DNA from: Symsagittifera roscoffensis
Taxonomy: Eukaryota > Xenacoelomorpha > Acoela > Convolutidae
Assembly (NCBI RefSeq): GCF_963678635.1
Contig: NC_087067.1
Location: forward strand, 1,178,001 to 1,242,000
Reading direction: 5' to 3'
DNA length: 64,000 nt
In this document: positions 32,872 through 43,523 of the stretch, one piece after another
Layout: each line of letters starts with the position of its first letter
Numbering within the stretch: the first letter of the stretch is position 1
Translations under genes and position numbers: made by a program
The notes under the pieces: generated by a model
What the model was told of the DNA's origin: nothing
Database searches by the model: none
The model's input: only the letters and a program-made list of their open reading frames with translations

Positions 32872-34275
32872 AACGCAGCGGATGAATTAGAAACGATAGC
32901 GGTATCGAAACGTTCGATAAGCCTGTTGCCGCAGAAAGAGGTAGTCAGGACTGATCTTCAGCCGTTTGAACAAGAAACACAACCGTTGGCGAAGATTTGG
33001 TGCGTTAAGATGGAAGAAGACACACATCAGCCCAACGAGCTGAATAGTCAGATGAGGGTCATGAAGACATACTTGAAGGCGAGATACAGACTCTCGGACC
33101 TTCTAAGAGCGCAGAGAAATGATCGCATGACAAGCAACCTGAAAAGGTGGATCGAGAATGGTTCTCCGGATAAAGGGGACCTCGAGGAGGATAGTTATCG
33201 CATCCTGAGACAATACTTCATGCAGAAGGAAGGGAGGTTATATTTGAACAAGGACGGGATCGTGGCTTGCAAAAGAAGAGAGGAAGACAGAGTCCTATAC
33301 AAGTATAACGCGATAGTGTTACCGCAACTCTATCAGACAGAACTATTATTCAGGTCACATGATCAGATGGGCCATCAGGGGATCGACAAAGTATATCAGA
33401 GGATCCTGAAGCGCTTTGAGTGGTCTGGGATGAAAAAGGCATGCGAGAAATGGGTAACAGCATGTCTGTCATGCCAACAGGTCAAGGATCCAAGGAAGTT
33501 GCGATTTCCTTTACAATCGATCGAGTCGTCTGAATTCAACGAGGTGGTGCAGATAGATCACCAAAAGATATGGATGACAGACAAAGGTTATAATCAGGTG
33601 CTGGTCATGATAGATCATTTCACGAAGTATGCAGAGGCCGTGCCCTGCATAACTGCCTCGGCGGAAGAGACATGCGACCACCTGATCAATACGTGGATAG
33701 CAAGACATGGTTGTCCGATGACGTTTCAATCGGATAATGGAACAGCTTTCGTAGGAGAGCGTACGAAAGAGCTTATGAGACGCTCACAGGTTGCTCAGGC
33801 ACACTCCACGACATACCACCCTCAGACAAATGGCTTAGTGGAAAAACAGAACAGGACGTTAGTGTCGATGCTGAGAGTATATTGTTCCAGGTACATGACT
33901 GATTGGGACAGATACCTTCCACAGGTGATGGGAGCATATAATAGCACGCAACACTCCACCACTGGAGTCAGTCCACACATGATGCTAACTGGACACGAAA
34001 AGTCTTTACCCTTAACCTTCTTCTACCCAGAATATGAGGGAAAGAAAACGTCCCCACAGGTCTACGTGAGGGATGTGATCAGACGCCAACAGGAGCTGAA
34101 CGATTTGTGTAGACGAAACACTCAGCAGGCACAGGCAAGGCAGAGGAAAAGATTCGACAAGAAAGCAGCTGGTGCAAAGGCTTACTCGGTGGGAGACTAC
34201 GTATGGGTATTCCAGAACGTTATACCACCGAAAGGGACAAAAAAGCTCCTAAAAAATGGAGGGGACCCTTCATGA
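32872..34275 (+). pseudogene. pol: Integrase (copy 1)
   Basis: Integrase inserts the cDNA into host chromosomes. The N-terminal zinc-binding HHCC motif is visible (SHDQMGHQG then ACLSCQQ, about 33,355-33,480). The catalytic core has the three acidic residues in order: VVQIDHQ (about 33,550), FQSDNGTAFVGE (about 33,728) and GLVEKQNRTL (about 33,835), spacing the last two as expected for D-D-35-E. The YHPQTNG motif precedes the Glu. The C-terminal GPY/F-type motif (KWRGPF) is reached only in the overlapping frame from 34203, because an A6 run near 34,251 shifts the frame and the 0-frame stops at 34275. Copy 2 has lost this region by deletion. Confidence 0.9.
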
Positions 34276-35444
34276 TTACAGAGGTGCATCAGGAGGGACG
34301 CTTTTATAGACTGAGTACTGGCCGAGCCGCACACTACGAGAATATAAAGCCACACAATCCATCGACAGAAGACTGGTGTATACCTGCAGACATGGAAGAA
34401 GGGGATTATCTGATGATGGATCCTGCTTGTGAGGTCAATGAAAAAGGCACCAGGGAGAAAAACGATGGAAACGAAGTCGTAGAGGAAGGTACGGATACAC
34501 CGCTGGACCTGGATCCAAACGAACAGATCGAAGCGGACGATGAAACCTTACCCTACGCAGAGGAAGATTGGCAGGATCCCGAACAGATAGAGGTTCCCAA
34601 GAACTTGGAACCGGATCTTCCGTTCACCATACAGACTCGTCAGAAGGACGGGACGAGACCAAGAAAGAAATACAATCCTTACGGTGACGACTTTGTAGTG
34701 GATAGGATAGATCTAAAGAAAATAGTGGAGGAAGTAGTGGGTTTAGAGGAAATAACTGTGTCACAAGACATTGACATAGTCGATGATCACAACGATGAGT
34801 GGGTTGACGACTGGTCGAAACCCGAGGTAGAATTCGACGATGAGCAACAGCAGTCATATGAACAAGACCTGACGAACCTCCGTGTCTTAGAGTGGCTGAA
34901 TGAAACAACCTCGGATCCAGAGGAGACCAGCGTCACGATTCAAGACGTAGATCAGGAAAGCATGAAATACATCAAGACTGAACGAGATGATCCTTCCTGG
35001 GCTGCCCAGGAAGGACGATTACTCATTCCAGCTTCTAACCTTGACTTGATACCCGGTATGCGATCGACGGGGACGTCGATGGATATTTTTGTCCGGGGAG
35101 TGGGGGTAGGACTTACCCACACTGAAAACTTGATAATAAAAAAATTAAGAATAGCAAGAGAAACAGGAGACTTAGAAGCAGAAACAGGCGAAGAACCTAA
35201 GAAACCTGACATAGGCAGGGTAGTTGAGTCATATTTTAACTTACCAAATGAATATTCAAGTAACATAATATTAACAGATTTCAGCGATTTCACACTCACA
35301 AATGGAACATGTGCGATAGCGATCACAGCAGACATGAGTTTTAAGACATCGTTAGCAGCGGATTTTAAGAGAGAATATAAAAACATAGAATTCAGAATTC
35401 AAAACATTGAATTGGAAGCAGAGACCGGGAATAGGGGGGCGTAG
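34203..35444 (+). pseudogene. pol: Integrase C-terminal tail and N-terminal half of macrodomain (copy 1)
   Basis: Starts with the integrase end (KKWRGPFMITEVHQEG, the GPF motif), followed by about 300 acidic, probably disordered residues (QIEADDETLPYAEEDWQDPE and similar). The last ~75 residues (NIILTDFSDF then GTCAIAITADMSFKTSLAAD) align by eye with the N-terminal half of an OARD1-type macrodomain, where a first strand is followed by a Cys/Ala-rich strand and a glycine/alanine helix ending before FK. The frame ends within a G6 run (35434-35439). Copy 2 has G5 there; neither length is in frame with the C-terminal half. Confidence 0.6.
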
Positions 35445-35731
35445 CAGCCTTGCCTCCGGCGGCGTCGCAAATACCGGGAAAGTATCTATGCTTCTTGGTA
35501 ACACGGGCGACGGAGAAACGGCACGTGGACCCGGAAAAGCTAGTCTTGTCCTTGACGAGGCTGAGGGACTTCCTTGTCGAAATGGACGTGAAGGAGCTCT
35601 CGCTTCCAGTGTACGATCCAAACAGAGGAAGACTGCATCCTCGGGAATTGTACGCGCTTGTACACGTGATATTCTCTGATACGAACATACAAGTATATCT
35701 ACATAAGAAATATTACTTAAGTATAGGCTGA
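35441..35731 (+). pseudogene. C-terminal half of macrodomain ending the Pol polyprotein (copy 1)
   Basis: Read in the -1 frame relative to the integrase tail, this gives about 95 residues. KYLCFLVTRATEKRHVD, LVLSLTRLRDFLVEMDVKEL, SLPVYDPNRGRLHPREL and VIFSDTNIQVYL match, block for block, the C-terminal half of OARD1/TARG1-type macrodomains (a 'YLITK' strand, a helix, the 'LPRIGCGL' loop and the final strand). Macrodomains bind ADP-ribose, and OARD1 removes it from proteins. The catalytic Lys and Asp of OARD1 appear to align with Arg and Gly here, so binding without catalysis is possible. Copy 2 conserves this frame with few replacements, so it was probably expressed. Confidence 0.6.
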
Positions 35732-36117
35732 GTGATGTGCGAGAGAATGTTAGGCCAAAGACTAAGTTGTATGTAAAATGTGATATGTGTGTTATGTTAT
35801 GTTATGTTATTAAGATCATGGGTAAGTAGGGGTTAGTGACCATGAACAACTAAATGACGATCTTGGGAATAGATCCAAAGTTTGGACTGTCCAATCTTAG
35901 GTCGAATTCCAAAATTTTAGAAACCAATTGATTTTAATAAATTTTAGGATAAATATCTTTTTATCTGATTTGTTTTTAAGCAAATTTTAACGATATATGT
36001 TAGGGTGAAACAGACAAGTGTGATATTTGAGACTTCTTTTCTAGATCCTGATTGATCATTTAATAGCTCACTTGAGTCAAATATCGAATCGAATCAAATC
36101 AAACCTGAAAGAATAGA
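35732..36117 (+). other. Spacer between Pol and the second frame (copy 1)
   Basis: Non-coding and AT-rich, with a short (TTATG)n run at about 35,793-35,812 that copy 2 shares in altered length. No promoter or splice site can be singled out, although a separate transcript or spliced message would need one here. The conserved block AGTTTGG(A/G)CTGTCCAATC lies at about 35,878. Confidence 0.45.
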
Positions 36118-36168
36118 ATGGACAACTTCAACTTGGATGAATTGAGAGACCGAGCAGAGGCTCATTGA
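36118..36168 (+). pseudogene. Start fragment of the second frame (copy 1)
   Basis: MDNFNLDEL followed by seven residues and a TGA. Copy 2 begins its second frame with the same nine residues at 54209, which supports this ATG as the true start. The fragment ends at a deletion junction: about 2.0 kb present in copy 2 (about 54,255-56,280) is missing here, with ATGTGG at both ends of the lost segment in copy 2. Confidence 0.7.
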
Positions 36169-39100
36169 TGTGGTCGAGACCCATACCGTCTCCCTGGCAT
36201 GTATACAAAGACGAACTAATGAAGCTGGATCTTCAGGATGCTGAATGGAGCGATGCTATCCGTCAGCAGATTGTACTCGATAACCGGCGTAGACTGGTTG
36301 ATAGCCGCTAGCATAAATTTCAGCTCCACGACGGCCTTGAGATTTGCTGACTTGGAGGGACTGCCCTCTAACAACACGATGGGACCAGTGAATGCGAGAC
36401 CGTTGCAAGATGTGAGGTTGAACCATGATGAGGGGAATCGTGAAGAGAGACCAGGAAGATTCCTGACAACGAGAGCGCCGATTGGACAACACGTGAAGAT
36501 ATTCAAGCAGCTGACGACACCACCTGGTCATGTGAAGGAAAGAGTGTACCCAAAACTAGTGAACCAAGATGGTGATGCCCAGAGGTATGGCGGATTGACA
36601 GCGATAAAGAAAGATGAAACCATCTTCGCCGCCTATGACAAAGCAGAGATGAGGAAGGCCAAAATTATGGTAGTAGCGAATTCAAAGTTCTTGTACACTT
36701 CCAAGTCTTTTTTTTGGCCGGACGTCATAATGTTGGCAGCGGTCGACCTGGACCTACTGCAATCAGTATCTTTGGCTATAGGGGTACAAAGGATGACGGA
36801 CATGAATCCAATTACAATTGTGTTTGCTGGCATTAATGACCATCTACACAGTAGAGGTTTTCTGAGCAGACTCAGAGATCCTACAACGGCAGAAAACGCA
36901 GTATGGCCAGCGATAAAAGACATCCTGGAGTCGATGGGTGAAGTGGTGGATGCGACGAAGGAGGGGTCATTCAGTAAAGTGGCATTGAGAGTAGTATTCG
37001 CGTTGTCTCCGGGATATGCACATCTCCCGGATGGACTGAAATTCGTGTATGCAATTGTGGCCTTGCTCTCGGAAGGAAAATATGATGTGATCATATCAGC
37101 TCCGAATCGCCTGATAGAAATGGAGAATCTGAGGCCACTTAAGTCTGAACTGCCTGCAGTATGGTCAGATATCTCAAATGCGATGAGAGGATTCAAGGAT
37201 CACGCGCTACACATGTTAGTGTTGGACGAAGTGCTGGGGTTGGAACTGTCCAATTTCAGTCGACAACTCAAACTGAAACCGGGAATAGACGACGACCATC
37301 GAGTGATCGCGGCAATGTCCAACGACTTATGGTTCCGGGCAATGGAAGTGGCAGGTGAAGACACAAGAAGGAAAAATTCACTGGAGATAAGAGCTCATCT
37401 GGAGGCGATGATTCTGAGAACCAAACCGGAAGCCAACCAGTGGCTACACCTGAACCCTAGAGTAGCGGCATTGGGTGCAGATGCTTCTCAGCAAGGCCCC
37501 GTAATAATCACGAAGATACATGCCTACTTGTTGAAGGAGGTGAACCTGGCGGAAAATGCCGGAGAAAAGACTGCCGAGTTTGTAAACAGAATGTGTCAGA
37601 TTACTCTGGAAACCTTCTGGACCCAGGAAATGAAAGGACAGGAGGGCTTTGAAAGGACAGACAGCATGCTAGAAGGGTTGGGAGCCGGATGGACCGCGTC
37701 CTTCTTGGCAAAAGTCTATCCGAAAGTCTCGCACTATTTGATAAAGGAATTCCTCCAAGCAGTGGTGAGAGTATCGATAGTGGAATTAATAGCCTTATTC
37801 GTGACATTCGGAGCGGAGAGTTTCGTGAAAGGACCGGCGATGCTGCTCACCGATGGAATTCAGAACCTGCGGCTAGATGGACTTCTGACATTGATCGCAA
37901 TTACCCACGGAAACTTGGGAGGACTAATGGAACTGGCACGTTGTCCAGAGCAGATGAAGGAGAGAGTGAGGAACTTGGATATGAAGAAATCCACGGACTC
38001 GTGGAACAAGATAAGAGACCTGAGACACACTCTTATCCAGTATCTCTTACAACAAAATCGCTTTGGAACGGGAGAAGACGAGACGATTGAAAGAGAGGAA
38101 GATGTTAGACGACATGTTGGAGGCATGCCGCTGTTAACTGATCTGAGCTTGGCTATGAGAACCGATCCCTTGGCGCTGATCAGAGGAGTCACGGAGTTCG
38201 TGACAGTGATCTATGGACCAGCAGTCACGTTTGCGTTCCCTGACGTTAAAGTGGAAGCATATAGGAGGTCGGTGCTGCACCTGAACCTCATATCGGCAGT
38301 GGACGGTAGTACACTGAACTGGTGTGAGCAGCACACATTGTGGGAGCTCATGAGTGAAGATCTATTATTTGCGAAAATATCGGAGCCAGAGATGACAGTC
38401 ATCAATTTTGACGATCACTTCCGTGACCGCATGGGAGAAGTAGAAAGAGGACACATCGAGGTGTTTCCAAGGCTTTGGAATCTGAGGCCCTATGATAAAA
38501 CGAATGGTGAAATAACCAGAGTGCCTCGTCTCACTGCAGCATATCACAAGGTGAGAGAAGAGACGAAGGACTGGGGCGATTACAAGAAGCTGCCGGAGGC
38601 AATCCCTGAATTCCCTCTGATAAGAAGGATGTTGCTCGGAGCAGTCTCCGTGGTACAGACTCCTAGATTGGGAGCGTTCGAAGCCAATGAAAGGAGAGTA
38701 GGGAATTTCGTGGGAACGATGGATCCATACTTTGTCGGGAGAAATGCCGCCGTGTTACAGTACACACGATTCGCATTCACGGATGAAGCGACGAGAAGGC
38801 GAATAAGCAACGCCGCAACTCCCAAGCCTGGAAGATTTGATGAGGAATGGAAGGGATTAGGTTTAGCTCCGATGAGGATGAGAGGCAGGACCGAATTGCC
38901 TGAAGCCTCATTAATCCTGACCAGTGTGAAAAAGGAGATGAAAGTGGGAGGAATATTGCAGACGAGAACTTTTCTAGCACCCTTCGGCTGTGAAGAATTC
39001 AAAGTGGTCCATGGAGAAGAGGAAGATAAATCGGCCGGTACATTGCTCATACCGAGATTCCAGGAAGAAGCCGACAATGACGAACAAGGACCATTGAACT

Positions 39101-39642
39101 CGAACAAGGATAAGTCAGAAGGAGATGACGGACAGGGTGGAAGCCGTCAAACCGAAGAACCCATGCAACAAGATCAAGCTGGTGGGGAAGACGACAGGGC
39201 ATCGACAGGAGGAACATCCAACCTGGATTTCAATATCTTCAGTGATCTCGAGAATAATGCAGACACGTTGGAAACGACTGAGCCAGCGGATGAAGGCATC
39301 TCGACACTGGAGCCTCCGTCAGCCTTTATGGAAATGAAACGGAATTTGCCGGAGAGCAGCTCTCCTGGCAATTCAAGAAATAACGACCAGAGAATCCTTA
39401 TGGAATCACCTCGGAGGAGAAGAATAGAGGCCTCAGCCAGAGTACCTTTCTTGGGAACGCTGCCCGAAGAAGAATGGGAAGTACATCACCGAGACCACGA
39501 GATTAGGACGGGATGTAAGCTGGACAGAGTGGCGTTTATGGAAGAAGTCTGTACCGTGGTTCAAAGCTATGGGACCCAGTCTATTCTAAAAACGGGTCTC
39601 AACCAACCCTTGATGAGAGAAGTGCTTGACAAGCTTGATTAG
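36167..39642 (+). pseudogene. Giant second-frame protein, central region (copy 1)
   Basis: The first ~24 codons (MWSRPIPSPWHVYKDELMKL, from 36167) are out of frame with the main frame from 36238 because of a small deletion against copy 2. The open 1,134-codon stretch includes ITIVFAGINDHLHSRGF (about 36,815) and ALSPGYAHLPDGLKF (about 37,005), which resemble the GxND block of SGNH hydrolases, then a long region with no motif I can name, and an acidic Gln/Glu/Asp-rich segment (about 39,000-39,300). No signal peptide or convincing membrane segment is seen, which argues against an envelope role. The TAG at 39640 replaces GAG of copy 2, so the protein continues. Confidence 0.7.
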
Positions 39643-40959
39643 TGTGAGGGGAGACTGAGTGAGTTGTTGATCGACTCAGCCACTGATGAGAGTGAAGCGA
39701 ATTCTCCCATCAAGATGACACCGCAGGACGATGAAGGAGAAGTGGTGTATCTGTCAAGAACCAGGAGAGGGACGATGCGATCAAAAATGGTGATTGATAA
39801 AATCAATGCGATGAAAATGAAGTTAGGCAGCAGAGTGATGCCGAGGAGAGTTGGAAAGACGAAGGTGGATTCAGAAATATCGATGAAAACTGGTAACTCA
39901 GCAAAAAGGAAACGAGTTGAGGAGGTCATGGATTTGGGGCAAGGTGATTATCAATTGTCTGGCACAGATAGAATATTAACTGATATAGCGATGGTGCCAC
40001 CCATTCTCATGGCGGGGATAAAGTCAACCGGTTATAAATCCAAAAGGAGTGACCGCACTCTGACTGGAGCAGCCTTAGAAATGGAAATACTCAGCCAATG
40101 TGGAGAGAGCAAAATGAAAGACTTCAAGCCATCTCCCATGAATCATGGAAAGGGAAGTGTCGCAGGACAACTAACACCAGTGGAATACAACCGACTGACA
40201 GTGTCGGAGACTGTGTCGATAGGTGAACCCACCGGTGGATACATGGAGATGTTGGAATACCGAAACTCGGCTAGAGGGTATGCTATGGCCCTGGAAGACG
40301 AAAAAGCCATGGAGGGTTATCTAGAAATGATGTTGCAAGGCACCACCCTCAAACAGAAGGCGTACGGGACTTTGGCGTCGTCTGACGTACAGGCGGAAAC
40401 GATCGAGCAGTTAGTGAGCCTTCCATGGAAAGCAGTAGTATTGAGGTATTTCGAAGAAGAAATGAGGACTACGCCAAGAATACATGCTCTCGTGGCAGTA
40501 CCTTACGTAAGGACAGAGTTACAACTCAGGTTCGCCTGGTGCATGATGGGACTGACTCGCGAAGAATATGACTCAGAAGAAAGGAAGAGATCAAAAGATG
40601 AAAAGGGTTTCCTTATGACGAACCTGAGGGATCTGATAGTCCAGGAGGGAGCAGCAGTAGCGTGTGCGAAGCGGAGAGACGCTCTCTGTTTCATTCGATT
40701 CCTGATAGAGCAGATTTCAGTACCTGCATTAAACACTTGTGTTAAAATGTTGAGGGAAGGCGATGAGCGAACGAAAGCCTTATTCTTGCTAGCACTGCTG
40801 GATATGCAGCAAAGTAGACCGATGAGGGTGAACATGAAAGAACCTGAGGAGTTAGAACCCATGAAAAAGATAGACGAAATCAGGAGATTCTCAAACAAGG
40901 AGCTGAGACTCACTAAAGAATCTATGGGAGCATTGCCAAAATCCAGTGAATACTGTTGA
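39643..40959 (+). pseudogene. Second-frame protein, next segment (copy 1)
   Basis: Same frame as the preceding segment, beginning CEGRLSELLIDSATDESEAN. It is mostly charged and probably helical (for example EEDMRTTPRIHA-like and FAWCMMGLTREEYDSEE stretches). I recognise no domain. It is bounded on the right by a TGA at 40957-40959, where copy 2 has GAA in the same place, so this stop too is a private mutation of copy 1. The copies agree at most residues, which suggests the region was functional until recently. Confidence 0.65.
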
Positions 40960-42252
40960 CCGATCAAGAAGAAATTGCATGGCTACGTATCCGGGATCAT
41001 AGGGATCGCGTACAATCCTTTCCTGAGTGAAGACATACGCGATTGCTTCTTCGATTATGAGCAGGCGGTGTTGCTAAGATTCTGGACGTCCAGAATTGTA
41101 ACGATTAAGAGCGTTAACAATCCACAGGCCAAATTGGGACTGGTCTTGGAAGAAGAGGTGACTGCACCTTCAGTACCAAAATCCGACAAAAGAGTGGAGT
41201 TTGGGTTGGGATTCTCAGATGAATTACTGAGAACGAGCTTGATGACAGTGTGGGAATTGATGAGGCCATCATGGTGTCCTAGTCCCAACGCTGACTCAAT
41301 ATTACGGGCGACACAAGACGTACAGAGGGAACTGAATGCAGACTGTAACCTGCGTGACCTCAATATCATATATAATGTGATGATAACACCCTCAAAGAGC
41401 AACGGAGAAGATAAAGTGGAGTTGCCTGGCTGGGGACCAGAAGACTGGGTCAAACCTGGTAGCTGTCTGGCGGAAGTCTGTGGACTGGAGGGTCACGTTT
41501 GTGGAGGTTTGGACTGTGTGAAGACCCTGGAGAAACAACACAAGCAATTGACGGTATTGTTTGGAAATATAGTGATGAAAGCTAGGACAGAAACGGAATT
41601 GATAGCAGATTGCCATGGAGGAACCGATGTGAATCTAGTGACTGCACTAGGATTCTACAGCATGTTTGGTTCTTTAGAGTCACTATTGAATCTGGAACAG
41701 AAACATGAGGTGGTCACAGCCATCAGTGTAGAAGTATTCCCAGGAGTTCTGCAGACTGAGCAGAAATACATAGGAAGATGGAGGGAAGCAATCGAGACGG
41801 AAATGAACATCAGACACAGCGAGACTTATTGTAGACCATCAGGAGCACGATATTTGGTGGGTTCAACGTTGGCTCCAATGTGCAAGAGCAGATATCCTGT
41901 ACATTTCGTGGCTGTGGACGTGAAGAGTACAAGAACGATCGTGGATCAAGCCTTCTCAGTGCCGAAGTGTGTGAGATTGGCGAGAATGTCTGAAAAGTCT
42001 TACGAGTTACTATGTAAGATGTTCTCAGCAGTTCCAAAGAGAACCAAAGAAGAATTGGAGTCAATACTAGGAAAGAAGTTCATGGGATATGTGAGCGGGA
42101 ACTTCAGTGACTTTGAGAGACAGAAACAGAGAGGATCAACTGGCACAGATTACAATGCAGTAGATGAGAATGATGAAGTCCACCGAGTGATGATGAAAGT
42201 GGAACCATTGCTGGAAGCTTCGGGAAAACGTAATTGGGAAGCATCATGTTGA
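40960..42252 (+). pseudogene. Second-frame protein, distal segment (copy 1)
   Basis: Continues the same frame (GYVSGIIGIAYNPFLSEDIR). It contains well-conserved stretches such as ELIADCHGGTDVNLVTALGF (about 41,600) and CKSRYPVHFVAVDVKSTRTI (about 41,880), which look like the core of a globular domain but match no family I can name. It ends at 42252 through a one-base change in length against copy 2 at about 42,237; sensible coding goes on in the frame from 42234. Confidence 0.65.
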
Positions 42253-42659
42253 CGCATGACGAGTTTCCTTGCCACTGCTTGCTGCAGACCTGGTGGTATC
42301 CCAAGCGTAGTAATCTGATGTTGATCTGGGACTCTGGAGAGCTGCTCTCCATGGGTTTACCAGATTCATCACAGCCCGTAACGATAGTGATAGTGGGAGT
42401 TATGATGGCGATACGATGGCTGGAAGCTCATGTGAGAGAAAATAACAGACAGGAGGCGCCGACGAGAGAACAGTTGCAGAAAAGAGATTGTCTAAAAGAT
42501 TTAGATCTTTTTGAGACAATGTGCAAAGTTCTAAACATTCCGATGGAAGTGAGGAAGATATGGGCAAGAAAACGATTGATGCCATGGTTCAGAGCTAACA
42601 TGACTGCATGGTTGTACGAGTATGCGAAAAAGCATATGTCGAAGCAGGGTGTACAGTGA
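42234..42659 (+). pseudogene. Second-frame protein, C-terminal segment (copy 1)
   Basis: About 140 residues from SIMLTHDEFPCHCLLQTWWY to AWLYEYAKKHMSKQGVQ. Copy 2 matches throughout (62270-62690). In copy 2 the coding-like sequence appears to go on for a further ~110 codons; copy 1 lacks about 330 bp there, so this C-terminus is probably artificial. No known domain. Confidence 0.6.
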
Positions 42660-43510
42660 ATGTTAGCGGAGTCAGTATCACAGGAGGAAGAAATGGAACA
42701 TTGATGAATGGTCGAGAAAACAAGAGGCAACAAGAAAGAAAATTAGAAGAATTTAGAAGTTTTAGAACTTCTAAACGACAAAAAAAGAAGAGAACAAAGG
42801 AGTGATGAAGAAAAGTTAAAACTCAGAATTGTTTTATGTGTGTGAAAAACTCAAGTGAGAAACCAAGCAACCAAGTTGTAATTGAAAACTGAAACATTTA
42901 GTTGAGTTTTGAAATTGTTGCATTTATAAATTTACAATTTGATTTTAGTTGAAGTGGCTTTAGAGACACTTATTATTTATTTCGAAAGGCTTAAGTGAAG
43001 GAGTATATTTAAAATATTCCAGCCTGCATGACTGTTTTTAATCAGCTAGGAGAACTGATCACTTTGTGGTGACATGGAAGGCTTGAGTAATCTCTCGAAG
43101 AGGGAGATTGTTTCATTGTTCTTTCTAACCACAAAGTTTCTTAGTTTTAAAATTCAGGACAATAAACAAGCAAGATTTCCGAAGGGAAGGAGCATAGTAG
43201 GATAATTTTAGCTTGTTGGTTGGCAGGACTGTCCTGCAAGCCAACACCTTTTAAATCAAAGAGAAAAAGTTTTAATCGGGACATTGACACTGAGAGTCAG
43301 AAAATATGTTTTATCTTAGGTTATATCCTCAATGTGCAGATTAGTGAAAGAATTTGAAGGCTATAGTGATGTAGTATGATGCCATTTATGTTCTGCAATG
43401 AGTCGATGTGACGTGGATAAAAGTAATTTCGTGCATTTTATAAATTCTGTTCGATGACACTGTAACCATTTTACGAACATTGAGCGATTCAATGAGGACA
43501 TTGACGGGAC
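42660..43510 (+). other. 3' untranslated region of copy 1
   Basis: Non-coding, AT-rich. It includes the conserved hairpin at 42752-42775 and several TTTATAAATTT-like stretches. No gene is seen. Confidence 0.6.
42752..42775 (+). other. Conserved 3'-UTR hairpin (copy 1)
   Basis: Perfect 10-bp stem TTTAGAAGTT / AACTTCTAAA with loop TTAG. Copy 2 (63075-63098) has one stem change, A to G, that still pairs as G-U. It could be an RNA-level signal at the end of the second message. Confidence 0.55.
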
Positions 43511-43523
43511 TGTCCGGGGAGTA
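43511..43523 (+). promoter_or_regulatory. Candidate polypurine tract before the middle LTR
   Basis: TGTCCGGGGAGTA directly precedes the LTR start TGTAACATTC. The purine run itself is short (GGGGAG). The same TGTCCGGGGAG word occurs inside pol at 32509, 32575 and 35090, and in copy 2 at 53178. Confidence 0.45.

Noticed and set aside
35407-35679. Overlapping frame across the macrodomain region (RSSLASGGVANTGKVS...)
   Set aside because: It is Gly/Ser-rich with no domain match, whereas the alternative frame gives conserved macrodomain blocks; the first is a shadow.
36118-42659. Second frame as an env gene of a retrovirus-like element
   Set aside because: No signal peptide, furin-type site or transmembrane segment could be seen, and the content is enzyme-like and charged.
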